Assembly (NCBI GenBank): GCA_019636535.1
Contig: JAHBXK010000009.1
Coordinates: 1 to 64,000, forward strand
DNA: 64,000 bases
Origin: Phycisphaeraceae bacterium
GTDB taxonomy: Bacteria > Planctomycetota > Phycisphaerae > Phycisphaerales > UBA1924
Direction: 5' to 3'
Under the pieces are notes generated by a model, which ran no database searches, was not told the origin of the DNA, and was given only the letters and a program-made list of their open reading frames with translations. Positions 33,415-42,153 of the stretch are shown here, in pieces (positions within the stretch are counted from its first letter, which is position 1; the number at the start of each line of letters is the position of its first letter). Made by a program: the position numbers and the translations under genes.

Positions 33415-36303
33415 ATGAAGGTGCGGACTGGAGCGAGAGCCAAGGGGCGTTCGGCGGGCCTGGTGTTCGCCGGCGCGTTGGCGCTTGTTCTTGCCGGCAT
33501 CGTGCTGCTGGTGGCGATCAACAACCGGACAGCGCCCGGTCGCGACGGGGACGATTTGGCGGTGGATATCTCGGCGAACCCGCCGAACTTCGGCGGGGAC
33601 GTAGTGGACATCGCCGCCCAGACCACGGGGCGGTTTCAGGCGGTCGATCGGAGCGATCCAACGCGAGTTTCGTGGGAGTTGCTGTTCGATCGGCTCGATC
33701 CGCTCGGTGCGGGGATGTACCGGCTGAGCGAGCCGCGTGCGTGGTTCTACTTCAAGGACGGGCAGGCGCTGCATGTGCGCGCGGATTCGGGCACAATCAA
33801 GAAGCCGTCGGCGACGGACAGCCAGATCGAGAGCGGCACGTTCTCGGGGAACGTGGTGGCGAGTGTGTTCGGAGTTCAGGAACCGGACGGTCGGACCGGC
33901 GTGCCCCGGCCCCGGAACGCGGACCATGACGAGCCGTGGCTGCTGGCGGTGATGGAGCGTGTTTCGTTCGACTCGGTTCTGCTGGAGGTTTCGACTCAGG
34001 ATCCCGTTCTCGTCTCGACGGCGGCAGTGCAGTTTGAGGCTCGAACGTTGTTGGCCCGCGGCAACCAGGTGGACAACCGCTTGGAGTACCTCTCGGTGAC
34101 CGGGCCGGGGTTGATCCGATATGCGTTGGCTGCGGGCGAAGACGGCGAAACGGGTGAGGCGAAGGCGGCGCCGACCGTTGAATCGCAGGTCTCGACGGCG
34201 GCGAGTGATGGTGAGTCGGATGCTGTGAACGGCACCAGTGACAAGACCAGAATCGGCCGGCCCGTGACGGAGTCTGCTCAACGCTCAGCGCAACCGTCGA
34301 TCGATTTCGAGAAGCAGAGTCTGTATCGGGCGGTGTTCCTCGACGAGGTCGTCGTGACGCAGACCGGTCGACGGTTGTCGGCGGATGCCATGGAGGTATG
34401 GGCGCGCGTCATCGACAACAAGATCCCGGGCACGGGTGGATCGCGACCCGGCGGTGATGTCTCGGTCGCCGACTCGGTTCTTGACGGATCGCTCGTGCGC
34501 AGGATGTCTGATCTTCAGATCGCCGGGAGCGGCCGCGGTGATGATGTCCGCGCTGAGCGAGCGGGCCATCGTGTCGTTCCCGCTTCGCTCGTGGTCGAAC
34601 GTCCGCAGACCGGCCCTCGCACGTTGTTCCAGCCCTCGGCGGGCGATGTGGTGCTGTCGTGGCAGGGCACGCTCACCGCTGCGCCGTTGGAACGTGAGCC
34701 TGCGGAGTTGCCCAGGGACAACCATCTGCGCGCGAGGTTCACGGCCGCCAAGTCCGGTGGCGTTCGGTTCCGCGATGTCGCGACCGGCGGGAGCGGACGG
34801 AGCGGTGCGGTGGATTACGCCGTGACGACGCGGGAACTGGGCCTGAGAAGTTCGGCAGCCGCGGGTCGTGCGTGGGTGCACCTGCCGGGTACGGGCGTGT
34901 TTGTTGGTGAGCAGGTGCTGGCACGCGCGTTGACCGGGGTGGTGACGATGCGGGGGGCGGGTGTGATGGCGTCTGAGCCTGAGCGGCCGAGTGTCGACGA
35001 ATTTGGACCGCTGGCTTCGTTCGGCAGGTTCGATCAGGGTCGACTCACTGACCTGAGCCGAGTTGAGTGGCGTGAAAGCGCTGAGATGCGGTTTGTCGTG
35101 CGCGACGGTGCGATGACGGAGGAGTTGCGGAGCGCCGAGTTTGTCGGCGGTGTCTCAGCGCACGACGGTGCCTCAACGCTCAAGAGCGAACAGTTGAGCG
35201 TCTGCTTTGACCGTGCGTTGTGCGACGGCGAGCCGGGATCAAGTCGGTCGAAGACGCCGACTGTTCGTGCGTTCGGTGCGGGCTCTTTCGAGCATCGGTT
35301 CGAGGAGTCTCGCCGAAGTGAGAACGATCCCGAGCGGCTGGTGGTCACATGGCAGACTTCGATGTTCTTTGAAGATCCGGACGATGGGCCGGGGCACATC
35401 CGGTGCGACGGCGACACGGTGGCGACGGCGACCGGCCCGCTGGCGCTCGACGTGCTGAAGTCGCATCGGCTGCACCTGTACTTCGCCGATGAGCCTGAGA
35501 GGCCCGGCGATGGGACTCTCGGCGCGAGCGGCGAAGGTTCTGCCGGGCGAACGGGCGCGGCCGACGGGATGCTCGCCGGCGGGCGGCGGCTCGAGCGGGC
35601 CGAGGCCGTGGGCGCATCGTTGGAAGTGGAGGACGGCGCGAACGCGTCGATCGAGTCGCGACGGTACACGCAACCGTCGGCGGGCGAAGCGAGGTCGCTC
35701 TCACAAATCATCTACCTGGAGGGCCCGAAGATCATCGCCGAGCAGGAAGCTGGCGTGCTCAGTGTTCCGCAGGCTGGGCAGGCGGTGGTCTTTGACCGCC
35801 GTGACGAGGCGGGGAACAACGACCAGGCGTCCGTTGCCGACCCGCTTGCCGGGGCGCGAGGGACCAGCCGATTCCGCTGGACGGGGGACTTCAAGCTGCT
35901 GCGTGATTCGGCACGCATCGAGATTCGCGATGACGTGGAGATGGTGCACCAGTCACTGGACGATCAGCCGTGGGTGCGGCTGACGAGCAATCGGCTGACA
36001 GCGCTGCTGGTGACGCGTGAGATGGCCGCGGGCAACGCGTCGCTGCGCGAAGGCCGCTTGGCATCATCGATGGTGGATGGTGACGTGCTGATCGAATCGC
36101 AGGATCGCAAGAGGATCGTTGCGGAGCGAGCGTCGTACGACGTGCTGTCCAACCGTGTGGAGGCATCGAGCGAGCCTCCGAACGTTGCGACGTTCTTTGA
36201 CGATCAGACGGCTGCTCCGCTGCGGGCGCGCCGGTTGCGCTGGGACCTAGGCCGCGACCGGGTCGAGATCATGGAGCCGGCGCCGATCACGGTGCCGAGA
36301 TGA
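33415..36303 (+). CDS. Giant LptC/LptA-type LPS export protein
   Basis: A 962-aa protein with one N-terminal membrane helix (about 14-35) and a periplasmic remainder, the topology of LptC. Residues about 50-130 (VDIAAQTTGRFQAVDRSDPTRVSWELLFDRLDP, YRLSEPRAWFYFKDGQALHVRADSGTIKKPSATDSQIESGTFSGNV) match LptC ('a......f...D..G......a.......g....l..p.......g....i.a..g.........i.l.G.V'). The last 150 residues (ARIEIRDDVEMVHQ, WVRLTSNRLTALLV, REGRLASSMVDGDVLIESQDRKRIVAERASYDVLSNRVE) read like LptA/OstA repeats. The middle contains further beta-jellyroll-like repeats. LptC is normally about 190 aa, so this probably merges bridge segments into one chain. It overlaps mqnD by four bases. Fairly confident of the class, not of exact function. 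Confidence 0.72.
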   Translation: MKVRTGARAKGRSAGLVFAGALALVLAGIVLLVAINNRTAPGRDGDDLAVDISANPPNFGGDVVDIAAQTTGRFQAVDRSDPTRVSWELLFDRLDPLGAGMYRLSEPRAWFYFKDGQALHVRADSGTIKKPSATDSQIESGTFSGNVVASVFGVQEPDGRTGVPRPRNADHDEPWLLAVMERVSFDSVLLEVSTQDPVLVSTAAVQFEARTLLARGNQVDNRLEYLSVTGPGLIRYALAAGEDGETGEAKAAPTVESQVSTAASDGESDAVNGTSDKTRIGRPVTESAQRSAQPSIDFEKQSLYRAVFLDEVVVTQTGRRLSADAMEVWARVIDNKIPGTGGSRPGGDVSVADSVLDGSLVRRMSDLQIAGSGRGDDVRAERAGHRVVPASLVVERPQTGPRTLFQPSAGDVVLSWQGTLTAAPLEREPAELPRDNHLRARFTAAKSGGVRFRDVATGGSGRSGAVDYAVTTRELGLRSSAAAGRAWVHLPGTGVFVGEQVLARALTGVVTMRGAGVMASEPERPSVDEFGPLASFGRFDQGRLTDLSRVEWRESAEMRFVVRDGAMTEELRSAEFVGGVSAHDGASTLKSEQLSVCFDRALCDGEPGSSRSKTPTVRAFGAGSFEHRFEESRRSENDPERLVVTWQTSMFFEDPDDGPGHIRCDGDTVATATGPLALDVLKSHRLHLYFADEPERPGDGTLGASGEGSAGRTGAADGMLAGGRRLERAEAVGASLEVEDGANASIESRRYTQPSAGEARSLSQIIYLEGPKIIAEQEAGVLSVPQAGQAVVFDRRDEAGNNDQASVADPLAGARGTSRFRWTGDFKLLRDSARIEIRDDVEMVHQSLDDQPWVRLTSNRLTALLVTREMAAGNASLREGRLASSMVDGDVLIESQDRKRIVAERASYDVLSNRVEASSEPPNVATFFDDQTAAPLRARRLRWDLGRDRVEIMEPAPITVPR

Positions 36304-37295
36304 AGATGATCGAGATCACGATCGCGCACTCTCCCGATCCGGATGATGTGTTCATGTGGTGGCCGTTGACGGGAATGGTTGATCCCGCCGACACCACGCG
36401 AGTGGTATCTCCGCCCGAGATCGACTGCGGGCCGTTCCGCTTCAAGTCTCTCGCGGCCGACATTGCCGTGCTCAATCGGCGGGCGATCGAACTCGGCGAT
36501 CTGGACGTGACGGCGATCTCGATGTTCGCGTACGCGCGAGTGGCGGATCGGTACATACTGACCGCGTGTGGATCGTCAATGGGGGAGGGGTACGGGCCGA
36601 AACTCGTGCTGAATCGCGCGGGGTTCGCCGCGGGTGCGGATCGGCTCATCCGGGATGATGCCGGCTCGGTTCGCGCTATCTTGGCCTCGAAGCCGGAGAT
36701 AAAGATCGCTGTGCCGGGCGTGCAGACGACCGCCTTCGCGTGCCTGTGCATGCTGATGGACTGGTCAGGGCTGGCAGATTGGGCCGGCCGAGTTGTCGAG
36801 CGGCCGTTTGACGAGATCTTGCCCGCCGTTGAGCGGGCCGACTCGCAGGACTCAGGCGGAGTGATCGGTGCTGGCGTGTTGATCCACCAATCACAATTGA
36901 CCTATGGCGATCACGGGGTTATGGAGGCGATCGACTTTGGAAGGTGGTGGCGGTCGAAGACCGGGCTGCCGCTGCCGCTCGGTGGGAACGCCGTGCGCCG
37001 TGACTTGGACGTGCGTTATGGGCCCGGCACGCTCGCATCGTTGGTTGAGTTGCTTGACCGATCGGTCCGGTACTCGCTAGAGCATCGCGAGCGATCGCTC
37101 CAGTACGCGCTCGGGTGGGCACCAGAGTTGTCGATCGATCAGATCGGACGTTATATCGACATGTACGTATCCGACCTAACGGTGGACATGGGAGCCAAGG
37201 GCGAGGAGGCAATCGCGCGTCTTCTGAGGGAAGCCTCTGGACGCGGGTTGTGTGCACGGCTTTCGTCCGGTCGGTCCCTGGTCACCAGACCCTGA
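36300..37295 (+). CDS. mqnD: 1,4-dihydroxy-6-naphthoate synthase (MqnD)
   Basis: MqnD acts in the futalosine route of menaquinone synthesis, cleaving cyclic de-hypoxanthinyl futalosine. The 331-aa protein has the N-terminal motif IAHSPDPDDVFMWWPL, the following CGPFRFKSLAADIAVLNRRAIELGDLDVTAISMFAYARVADRYILTACGSSMGEGYGPKLV (matches the MqnA/D periplasmic-binding-like fold: 'lDie.LN..a..g..DvtaiS..ay....dry.lL..G.s.g.gyGP.vv'), and late SVRYSLEHRERSLQYALGWAPELSIDQIGRYIDMYVSDLTVDMG. Length is somewhat longer than usual (about 270-290). The ATG at 36300 overlaps the LptC-like stop. Strong call; MqnA is the alternative within the family but the SPDPDD motif favours MqnD. Confidence 0.9.
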   Translation: MKMIEITIAHSPDPDDVFMWWPLTGMVDPADTTRVVSPPEIDCGPFRFKSLAADIAVLNRRAIELGDLDVTAISMFAYARVADRYILTACGSSMGEGYGPKLVLNRAGFAAGADRLIRDDAGSVRAILASKPEIKIAVPGVQTTAFACLCMLMDWSGLADWAGRVVERPFDEILPAVERADSQDSGGVIGAGVLIHQSQLTYGDHGVMEAIDFGRWWRSKTGLPLPLGGNAVRRDLDVRYGPGTLASLVELLDRSVRYSLEHRERSLQYALGWAPELSIDQIGRYIDMYVSDLTVDMGAKGEEAIARLLREASGRGLCARLSSGRSLVTRP

Positions 37296-37501
37296 GGTCG
37301 ATTGCCGCGAGGAGTGCAAGAGCGCTCTCAGCGTGGGGGAGCCGCCATGCGATCGCTTCATCCGGACGGGTCATGCACCAAGGCCTATTCGGACAGGAAA
37401 CTCCTGCATCCAAGCCGCCGATAGGTTCGTACAGATGAAGTGTGGATTGGCCCGATCGCGATCGTGAACGGGCGGTTTCGTCGTTGTTGAGTGGAGAGCG
37501 A

Positions 37502-39454
37502 ATGACCAGTCCGAGTCGCAGGATCGGCAAGGGGCGGTTGCTGCCCGCGGTGTGGGTGGGGGCGCTGGCGTGCTCGGCGATCGGTGTCGCGGTTGCAACG
37601 CAGCCGCTGCCGACCACGCGGACGGACTTTTTTGAGCCCGGACGACAGCCGCTTGAACTGACGAACGACATGGTCAGCGCGACCAATTGCTCGTTCTGCC
37701 ATGCGGACTATGACGAGGGGAACGAGCCGTACAACCTCTGGGCAGCATCGATGATGGCGCAGTCGGCGCGCGACCCGGTCTTTCATGCCGCGTTGTCGAT
37801 CGCCGAGACCGATGCGGCGTTCGTCGGCGATGCGTGTCTGCGCTGCCACTCGCCCGTCGGGTGGCTTCGCGGCAACGTGGACGATACCAGCGGCGCGAGC
37901 CTCCAGTTCGATGACTTCCAGGGCGTGTCGTGCTCGGTGTGCCATCGGATGATCGACCCCGTGTACACGCCTGGCGTAAGTCCTCTCGCCGATTTCACAG
38001 AGTTGATGGATCTCACGACTTACGTGCCGACGGAGTTGCACAACGGCACGTACATCATCGACTCGAAGGACCGCCGACGGGGACCGTTCGATCTCGACGC
38101 GGATTGGGGAGGCGAGTTTCCGTTCCACGCATGGGAGCTGTCGCCCTTCCATCACTCGTCGCGTTTGTGCGCGAGCTGTCACGACGTGAGCCTGCCGCAC
38201 TATACCAAGCAGACCGACGGCTCTTTCACGTTGAACGCGTACAACGAGCCCGGCCCATCGAAGCACCTTCAATTTCCCGAGCAGCGCACGTACTCCGAGT
38301 GGGCGAATTCACTCTTTGCGCAGGGGCCGGTGAACGTGAGCGGTCGGTTCGGCGGAACACGACCGGCAGTTTCGAGTTGCCAGGACTGCCACATGCCCGG
38401 GGCCAACGCCGAGGGGTGCGGCATCGGCCCAGCGCCGACACGCCCGCAGATGCCCCGCCACACGTTCAGCGGCGCAAACTCGTGGGTTTTGGCGGCTGTG
38501 CGAGAACTCTATTTCGACAGCGAGTCGGGACTGAGTGAGCAGTCGGTCATCGACGGGATCGAGCGGAATCGGCAGATGATGGCCGCGGCGAGCGACCTTG
38601 AGTTGAGCAAGGTCGGTTCGCAACTCAATGCACGCGTCATCAACTTCACCGGGCACAAACTGCCGACCGGCTATCCGGAGGGACGCCGGATGTGGGTGAA
38701 CGTCCAGTTCTACAACTCGATCGGCGATCTGATCGCCGAGCGAGGTCGGTACGACGAGACCACTGGTACGCTGATCAATGGCGGTTCTGACACGAAGGTG
38801 TACGAGGCGGTGCACGGCATCGATTCCACCGTGGCCGCACTGACGGGGCACCCCGAAGGCCCTTTGTTCAGATTGTCACTTGTGAACAAGAAGTTCAAGG
38901 ACAACCGGATCCCTCCGATGGGATTCACGAATGCGTCGTTCGCGGCGGTTGGAACGGAGCCGGTGCCCGCCGGGATCTACTCCGACGGCCAGTATTGGGA
39001 CGACACGCAATACGCCGTTCCGCCGGGCGCAACGCGTGCAGAAGTACGGGTGTTCCATCAGACTTCCACGCGCGAGTACATGGAGTTCCTCCGTGACAAC
39101 GACGTTTCGCCGAGGCTGTCGAATCTGCCGGAGATTCCGCCGGAGTATGGCAACGCCGAGACGACCAGCGGGCAACTGGCTTACAACCTCTGGGCTGCAC
39201 TCGGGAAGTCTGCACCGGTCTTGATGGACTTCGGCGTGATCAACCTCGTGTCGTGCCCGGGCGACATCAACAGCGATCAAGTGGTTGACTTGGCTGATCT
39301 CCTCGACTTCCTGTCCTCATGGAGTCCAAGTCTCGGTCAGACGGTCACGCCGGGCTCGAACGGTGATTTCAACGGAGACGGTGTGGTTGATCTTGCCGAC
39401 CTGCTCGACTTTTTGTCTGAGTGGCTGCCCAACCTTGGGCAGACGTGCAACTGA
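37502..39454 (+). CDS. Secreted five-heme cytochrome c with dockerin-like C terminus
   Basis: A 650-aa exported protein: signal peptide at residues about 13-32, then five CXXCH heme-binding motifs (CSFCH, CLRCH, CSVCH, CASCH, CQDCH). The intervening segments resemble multiheme cytochromes of the c554/NrfA-like superfamily. After a beta-rich module (about 430-560), the end bears two repeats of the dockerin type I calcium-binding motif, GDINSDQVVDLADLLDFLSSW and GDFNGDGVVDLADLLDFLSEW. Dockerin-like tails are frequent on planctomycete extracellular proteins. Electron transfer substrate is unknown. ATG 37502 is preceded by GGAGAG. A longer frame from 37442 is less likely. Confidence 0.85.
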   Translation: MTSPSRRIGKGRLLPAVWVGALACSAIGVAVATQPLPTTRTDFFEPGRQPLELTNDMVSATNCSFCHADYDEGNEPYNLWAASMMAQSARDPVFHAALSIAETDAAFVGDACLRCHSPVGWLRGNVDDTSGASLQFDDFQGVSCSVCHRMIDPVYTPGVSPLADFTELMDLTTYVPTELHNGTYIIDSKDRRRGPFDLDADWGGEFPFHAWELSPFHHSSRLCASCHDVSLPHYTKQTDGSFTLNAYNEPGPSKHLQFPEQRTYSEWANSLFAQGPVNVSGRFGGTRPAVSSCQDCHMPGANAEGCGIGPAPTRPQMPRHTFSGANSWVLAAVRELYFDSESGLSEQSVIDGIERNRQMMAAASDLELSKVGSQLNARVINFTGHKLPTGYPEGRRMWVNVQFYNSIGDLIAERGRYDETTGTLINGGSDTKVYEAVHGIDSTVAALTGHPEGPLFRLSLVNKKFKDNRIPPMGFTNASFAAVGTEPVPAGIYSDGQYWDDTQYAVPPGATRAEVRVFHQTSTREYMEFLRDNDVSPRLSNLPEIPPEYGNAETTSGQLAYNLWAALGKSAPVLMDFGVINLVSCPGDINSDQVVDLADLLDFLSSWSPSLGQTVTPGSNGDFNGDGVVDLADLLDFLSEWLPNLGQTCN

Positions 39455-39478
39455 CCCCCGATGAGCATGATCGTGTGA

Positions 39479-41179
39479 TCACATCGTCCTGCGTGCTCGC
39501 ACGGCGAGGAACAGCGGGATCTCGCGGCGCGAGCGGTTCTCTTCCGACGCACGCGGGCCGGAGTCGCTGGTCCGGGTGCTCGGCCATTCCTCGAGTGCAT
39601 CGATGTAAAGCCCCGCGCTCGCAAGCGCGCGGACGTAGTGCCCGATCGGACGGTGGAACGTCACGGTCTTGAGGTCGCCGCCCTTCTGGCCGCGGGCGGC
39701 CTTGCCGGGGTGCGTGGCGATGTCGGAACGTGTTGGCGAGAGGTACGCATCGACCCTTCGGAACTGGCGACGACGCTGATCATCCCACCCCCATGAAGTG
39801 CCTCCGATCGCGCGGAACGCCGGGTGCGTGATGACCAAGACGAAGGCGCTGTTGGGCTTGAGCAGTCGTGCGATTCCTTTGAGCACCGGTTCGATTGGTT
39901 CGATGTTCGAGAGCGCCATCACACACGCCGCGGCATCGAACGAGGTCGGCGCCAAGCCTGACTTCTCCAGCGTGCGGGCGTCGCAGACCGTGAACATCGG
40001 TGAGCGAGCGCCGTCGGCCGAACGAACTTGGGCTCGCTCGATGAGACTCGGCGAAGCGTCGATCCCCACGGCGTCAACACCTGAATCGTTCAGCAGGCGA
40101 CAGAGTTGGCCCTGGCCGCAGGCGACGTCGAGAAACCTAGCGCCGGGCTGCAGCGCCAACAGGCGCAGAACCCCGGGGAGAATGGTGTCGCGGTGGTGGT
40201 CGCTGCCCTGATCTTCCAGCAGGGTGTCGTACCAGTTCGCAACAGGTTCCCAGGAAGTGTCGCTCTTGTTGTGTGCGGGCCGCTCGGTTGCGGGGGTGGA
40301 AGGAGCTGCCGAGCCGGAAGTCGGCAGCGACTTGAGCCCGACGGCGCGATGGAATGAAGCCGGGGGAGGAGCCTCAAAGATCGTATCGCGGCCGGTGCGA
40401 GGATGCTCGAATGCCAGCCGCCAGGCGTGCAGACCGAGCCGGCCGATCGGGTTGGTGCCCGCGTTGAATCGTCCATCGCCGATCAGCGGGTGGCCGGTCA
40501 TCGAGAAGTGCGCGCGGATCTGGTTCTTGCGGCCGGTTTCGAGCCGCACTTCGAGCAGCGTTCGGTCGCCCGCACTCTCGAGCACCCGGTAATGCGTGAC
40601 CGCCGGGCGATTCGGGTCGGGGCCGCGATCGGGTGAGTCGTCACGGATCGGCAGATCGATGGTGCCCTCATCGCCCTTCGAACCGACGATCCCCTCGGCC
40701 ACCGCGAGGTACTCGCGTCCGATGCGCTTGGACTTGAGATGCTCCTTGAGCCGCGCGAAGGCCTCGGGAGTCTTGGCAAAGACGATGAGTCCAGAAGCGT
40801 CCTTGTCGAGTCGGTGAATGATGTAGCAGGAAGGGGGTGAGCCCCGGCGTTTTTTCGACTTTCCTGCTGTGTACTTCTTGACCAGATCGAAGAGCGTCTT
40901 GGCGGACCGAGGGCCGTCGAAGCGGCCGGTGTTCGGATCGGCCGTGATGAGCCCGACCGGTTTCTCGAGCACCAGAATGTCGGCGTCCTCATGCACGATC
41001 GGTACGCCTCGGGCCAGGAAGGCCCGTCGTTCGTGCGGTACGCGTGGTGCAGGGGTTGCGGGACTGGGGCTCTGCGGGGCGCTGGTTCGCCGCCTGGCGT
41101 CGTGAGCCGGACTTGACGACCGGCCCCCCGCCGTCGAGCGATCGGGCCGGCGATTGGAGGCGGGGCGGGGCTTGGGCAT
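39479..41179 (-). CDS. RluA-type pseudouridine synthase fused to a SAM methyltransferase
   Basis: One 566-aa chain with two enzyme domains. Residues about 55-310 are an RluA-family pseudouridine synthase: VHEDADILVLEKPVGLIT, catalytic HRLDKDASGLIVFAK (Asp about 125), RTLLEVRLETGRKNQIRAHFSMTGHPLIGD, and GLHAWRLAFEHPRTG. Residues about 345-560 are a class I methyltransferase: LPGVLRLLALQPGARFLDVACGQGQLCRLL with motif I, then GIDASPSLIERAQ, AACVMALSNIEPIEPVLKGIARLLKPNSAFVLVITHP. No stop or frameshift divides them. The unrelated domains may modify the same RNA, or the fusion may just link them. The substrate is unknown. An alternative start at 41212 would overlap coaB. Confidence 0.85.
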   Translation of the reverse strand: MPKPRPASNRRPDRSTAGGRSSSPAHDARRRTSAPQSPSPATPAPRVPHERRAFLARGVPIVHEDADILVLEKPVGLITADPNTGRFDGPRSAKTLFDLVKKYTAGKSKKRRGSPPSCYIIHRLDKDASGLIVFAKTPEAFARLKEHLKSKRIGREYLAVAEGIVGSKGDEGTIDLPIRDDSPDRGPDPNRPAVTHYRVLESAGDRTLLEVRLETGRKNQIRAHFSMTGHPLIGDGRFNAGTNPIGRLGLHAWRLAFEHPRTGRDTIFEAPPPASFHRAVGLKSLPTSGSAAPSTPATERPAHNKSDTSWEPVANWYDTLLEDQGSDHHRDTILPGVLRLLALQPGARFLDVACGQGQLCRLLNDSGVDAVGIDASPSLIERAQVRSADGARSPMFTVCDARTLEKSGLAPTSFDAAACVMALSNIEPIEPVLKGIARLLKPNSAFVLVITHPAFRAIGGTSWGWDDQRRRQFRRVDAYLSPTRSDIATHPGKAARGQKGGDLKTVTFHRPIGHYVRALASAGLYIDALEEWPSTRTSDSGPRASEENRSRREIPLFLAVRARRTM

Positions 41180-41192
41180 GGCGGATTGTTGC

Positions 41193-41951
41193 TCAACCGA
41201 GCGAGGGGGCACGCGACGCGGCCAGATCTCGGATCACACTGAGCAACAAGCCCGCAAACTCGGCCTTGGATGTGAGTTGGACGGTTCGTGGCTCTCTCGC
41301 GTTGCGCGTGAACAGTGTCGCCTCGATCGACTCGGCGTCCATGGTCTCAAGCGGGTTGGCGACGATGAGGTCGAGAGACTTGCGCTCGAGCTTGTCGCGG
41401 GCTGACTGGAGCAATCGTTCGCGAGGTTCAAGGGCAAACCCGACAAGCAGTTGGTCCGCTCGTCGGCGTTGGGCGACACCCGCGAGCAGGTCCGGTGTGG
41501 CCTCCAAGTCGAGCGAAAGGCCTGTTGCCTGTCGCTTGAGCTTTGAGTCAATCTGGTGGGTTTTGGGCCGGTAGTCGGCGACGGCGGCGGCCATGACCAG
41601 CACGTTGCAACGCGGAAACTCCTCGTCCAACAAGGCTTGCAGGTCGTCGAAGGTCCGGAACCGACGGACCGCGACCCTCGAATCGGCAGGCGTTACCGCC
41701 GTGGGACCCAGCAATAGACAGACTTGCCAACCTTCTTCTGCCGCTCGATCTGCGAGTGCGACACCGAGTTTTCCTGATGAGCGGTTGCCGATAAACCGGA
41801 CCGCATCGATCGGCTCGTGCGTCGGCCCGGCGGTGATGAGCAGCCGATTGGGGCGATCATGGTCTCGGACTGTGCCGAGCGTGGGGATGGCTGACCGCTG
41901 GGCCGGCTTCGCGCGGTCGCTGCTCTTGGGAGGGTGGGAAGGCTCGGACAC
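41193..41951 (-). CDS. coaB: Phosphopantothenate-cysteine ligase (CoaB) as a separate protein
   Basis: CoaB joins 4'-phosphopantothenate and cysteine in coenzyme A synthesis; it is usually the C-terminal half of CoaBC/Dfp. This 252-aa protein contains only that half: LLITAGPTHEPIDAVRFIGNRSSGKLGVALADRAAEEGWQVCLLLGPT, the nucleotide-binding segment, VLVMAAAVADYRP, LDLEATPDLLAGVA, LLVGFALEP and LIVANPL. The GTG start at 41951 was chosen because a TANNNT element lies seven bases before it and family similarity begins soon after. A longer open frame overlaps the neighbouring pilB gene and is a shadow there. The CoaC decarboxylase must be encoded elsewhere. It likely forms a unit with the downstream fusion gene. 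Confidence 0.88.
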   Translation of the reverse strand: MSEPSHPPKSSDRAKPAQRSAIPTLGTVRDHDRPNRLLITAGPTHEPIDAVRFIGNRSSGKLGVALADRAAEEGWQVCLLLGPTAVTPADSRVAVRRFRTFDDLQALLDEEFPRCNVLVMAAAVADYRPKTHQIDSKLKRQATGLSLDLEATPDLLAGVAQRRRADQLLVGFALEPRERLLQSARDKLERKSLDLIVANPLETMDAESIEATLFTRNAREPRTVQLTSKAEFAGLLLSVIRDLAASRAPSLG

Positions 41952-41958
41952 AGGGGTG

Positions 41959-41964
41959 ATGGTA
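41959..41964 (-). promoter_or_regulatory. TACCAT hexamer seven bases before coaB (leaderless promoter candidate)
   Basis: On the minus strand TACCAT stands at 41964-41959, seven bases before the GTG at 41951. No ribosome site is visible. The transcript would begin at the start codon. This element helped to fix the coaB start. Confidence 0.4.
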
Positions 41965-42036
41965 TCTCGAATGGACGGGCTCTCCGTCGGATGTGTCGCG
42001 GGAGTCTTGTTGGGATGCACCTCGGTGAGTGGAGAG

Positions 42037-42061
42037 GCGGGATCGGGTTTCCCGCTACCAT
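42037..42061 (+). promoter_or_regulatory. Inverted repeat plus -10-like TACCAT upstream of pilB
   Basis: GCGGGA (42037-42042) and TCCCGC (42050-42055) form an inverted repeat, directly followed by TACCAT (42056-42061), a possible -10 element. Transcription would start near 42068, giving an 86-base leader before pilB. The repeat covers the -35/spacer region and could be an operator. Confidence 0.4.
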
Positions 42062-42153
42062 GTGACGGGCACCGGCCCGAGGCTTGATCTGAAACACCCT
42101 TGTTCCCAACCGAACTTAGAGAGCGTCGGGACGGACCGCACGCAAACCGAACC

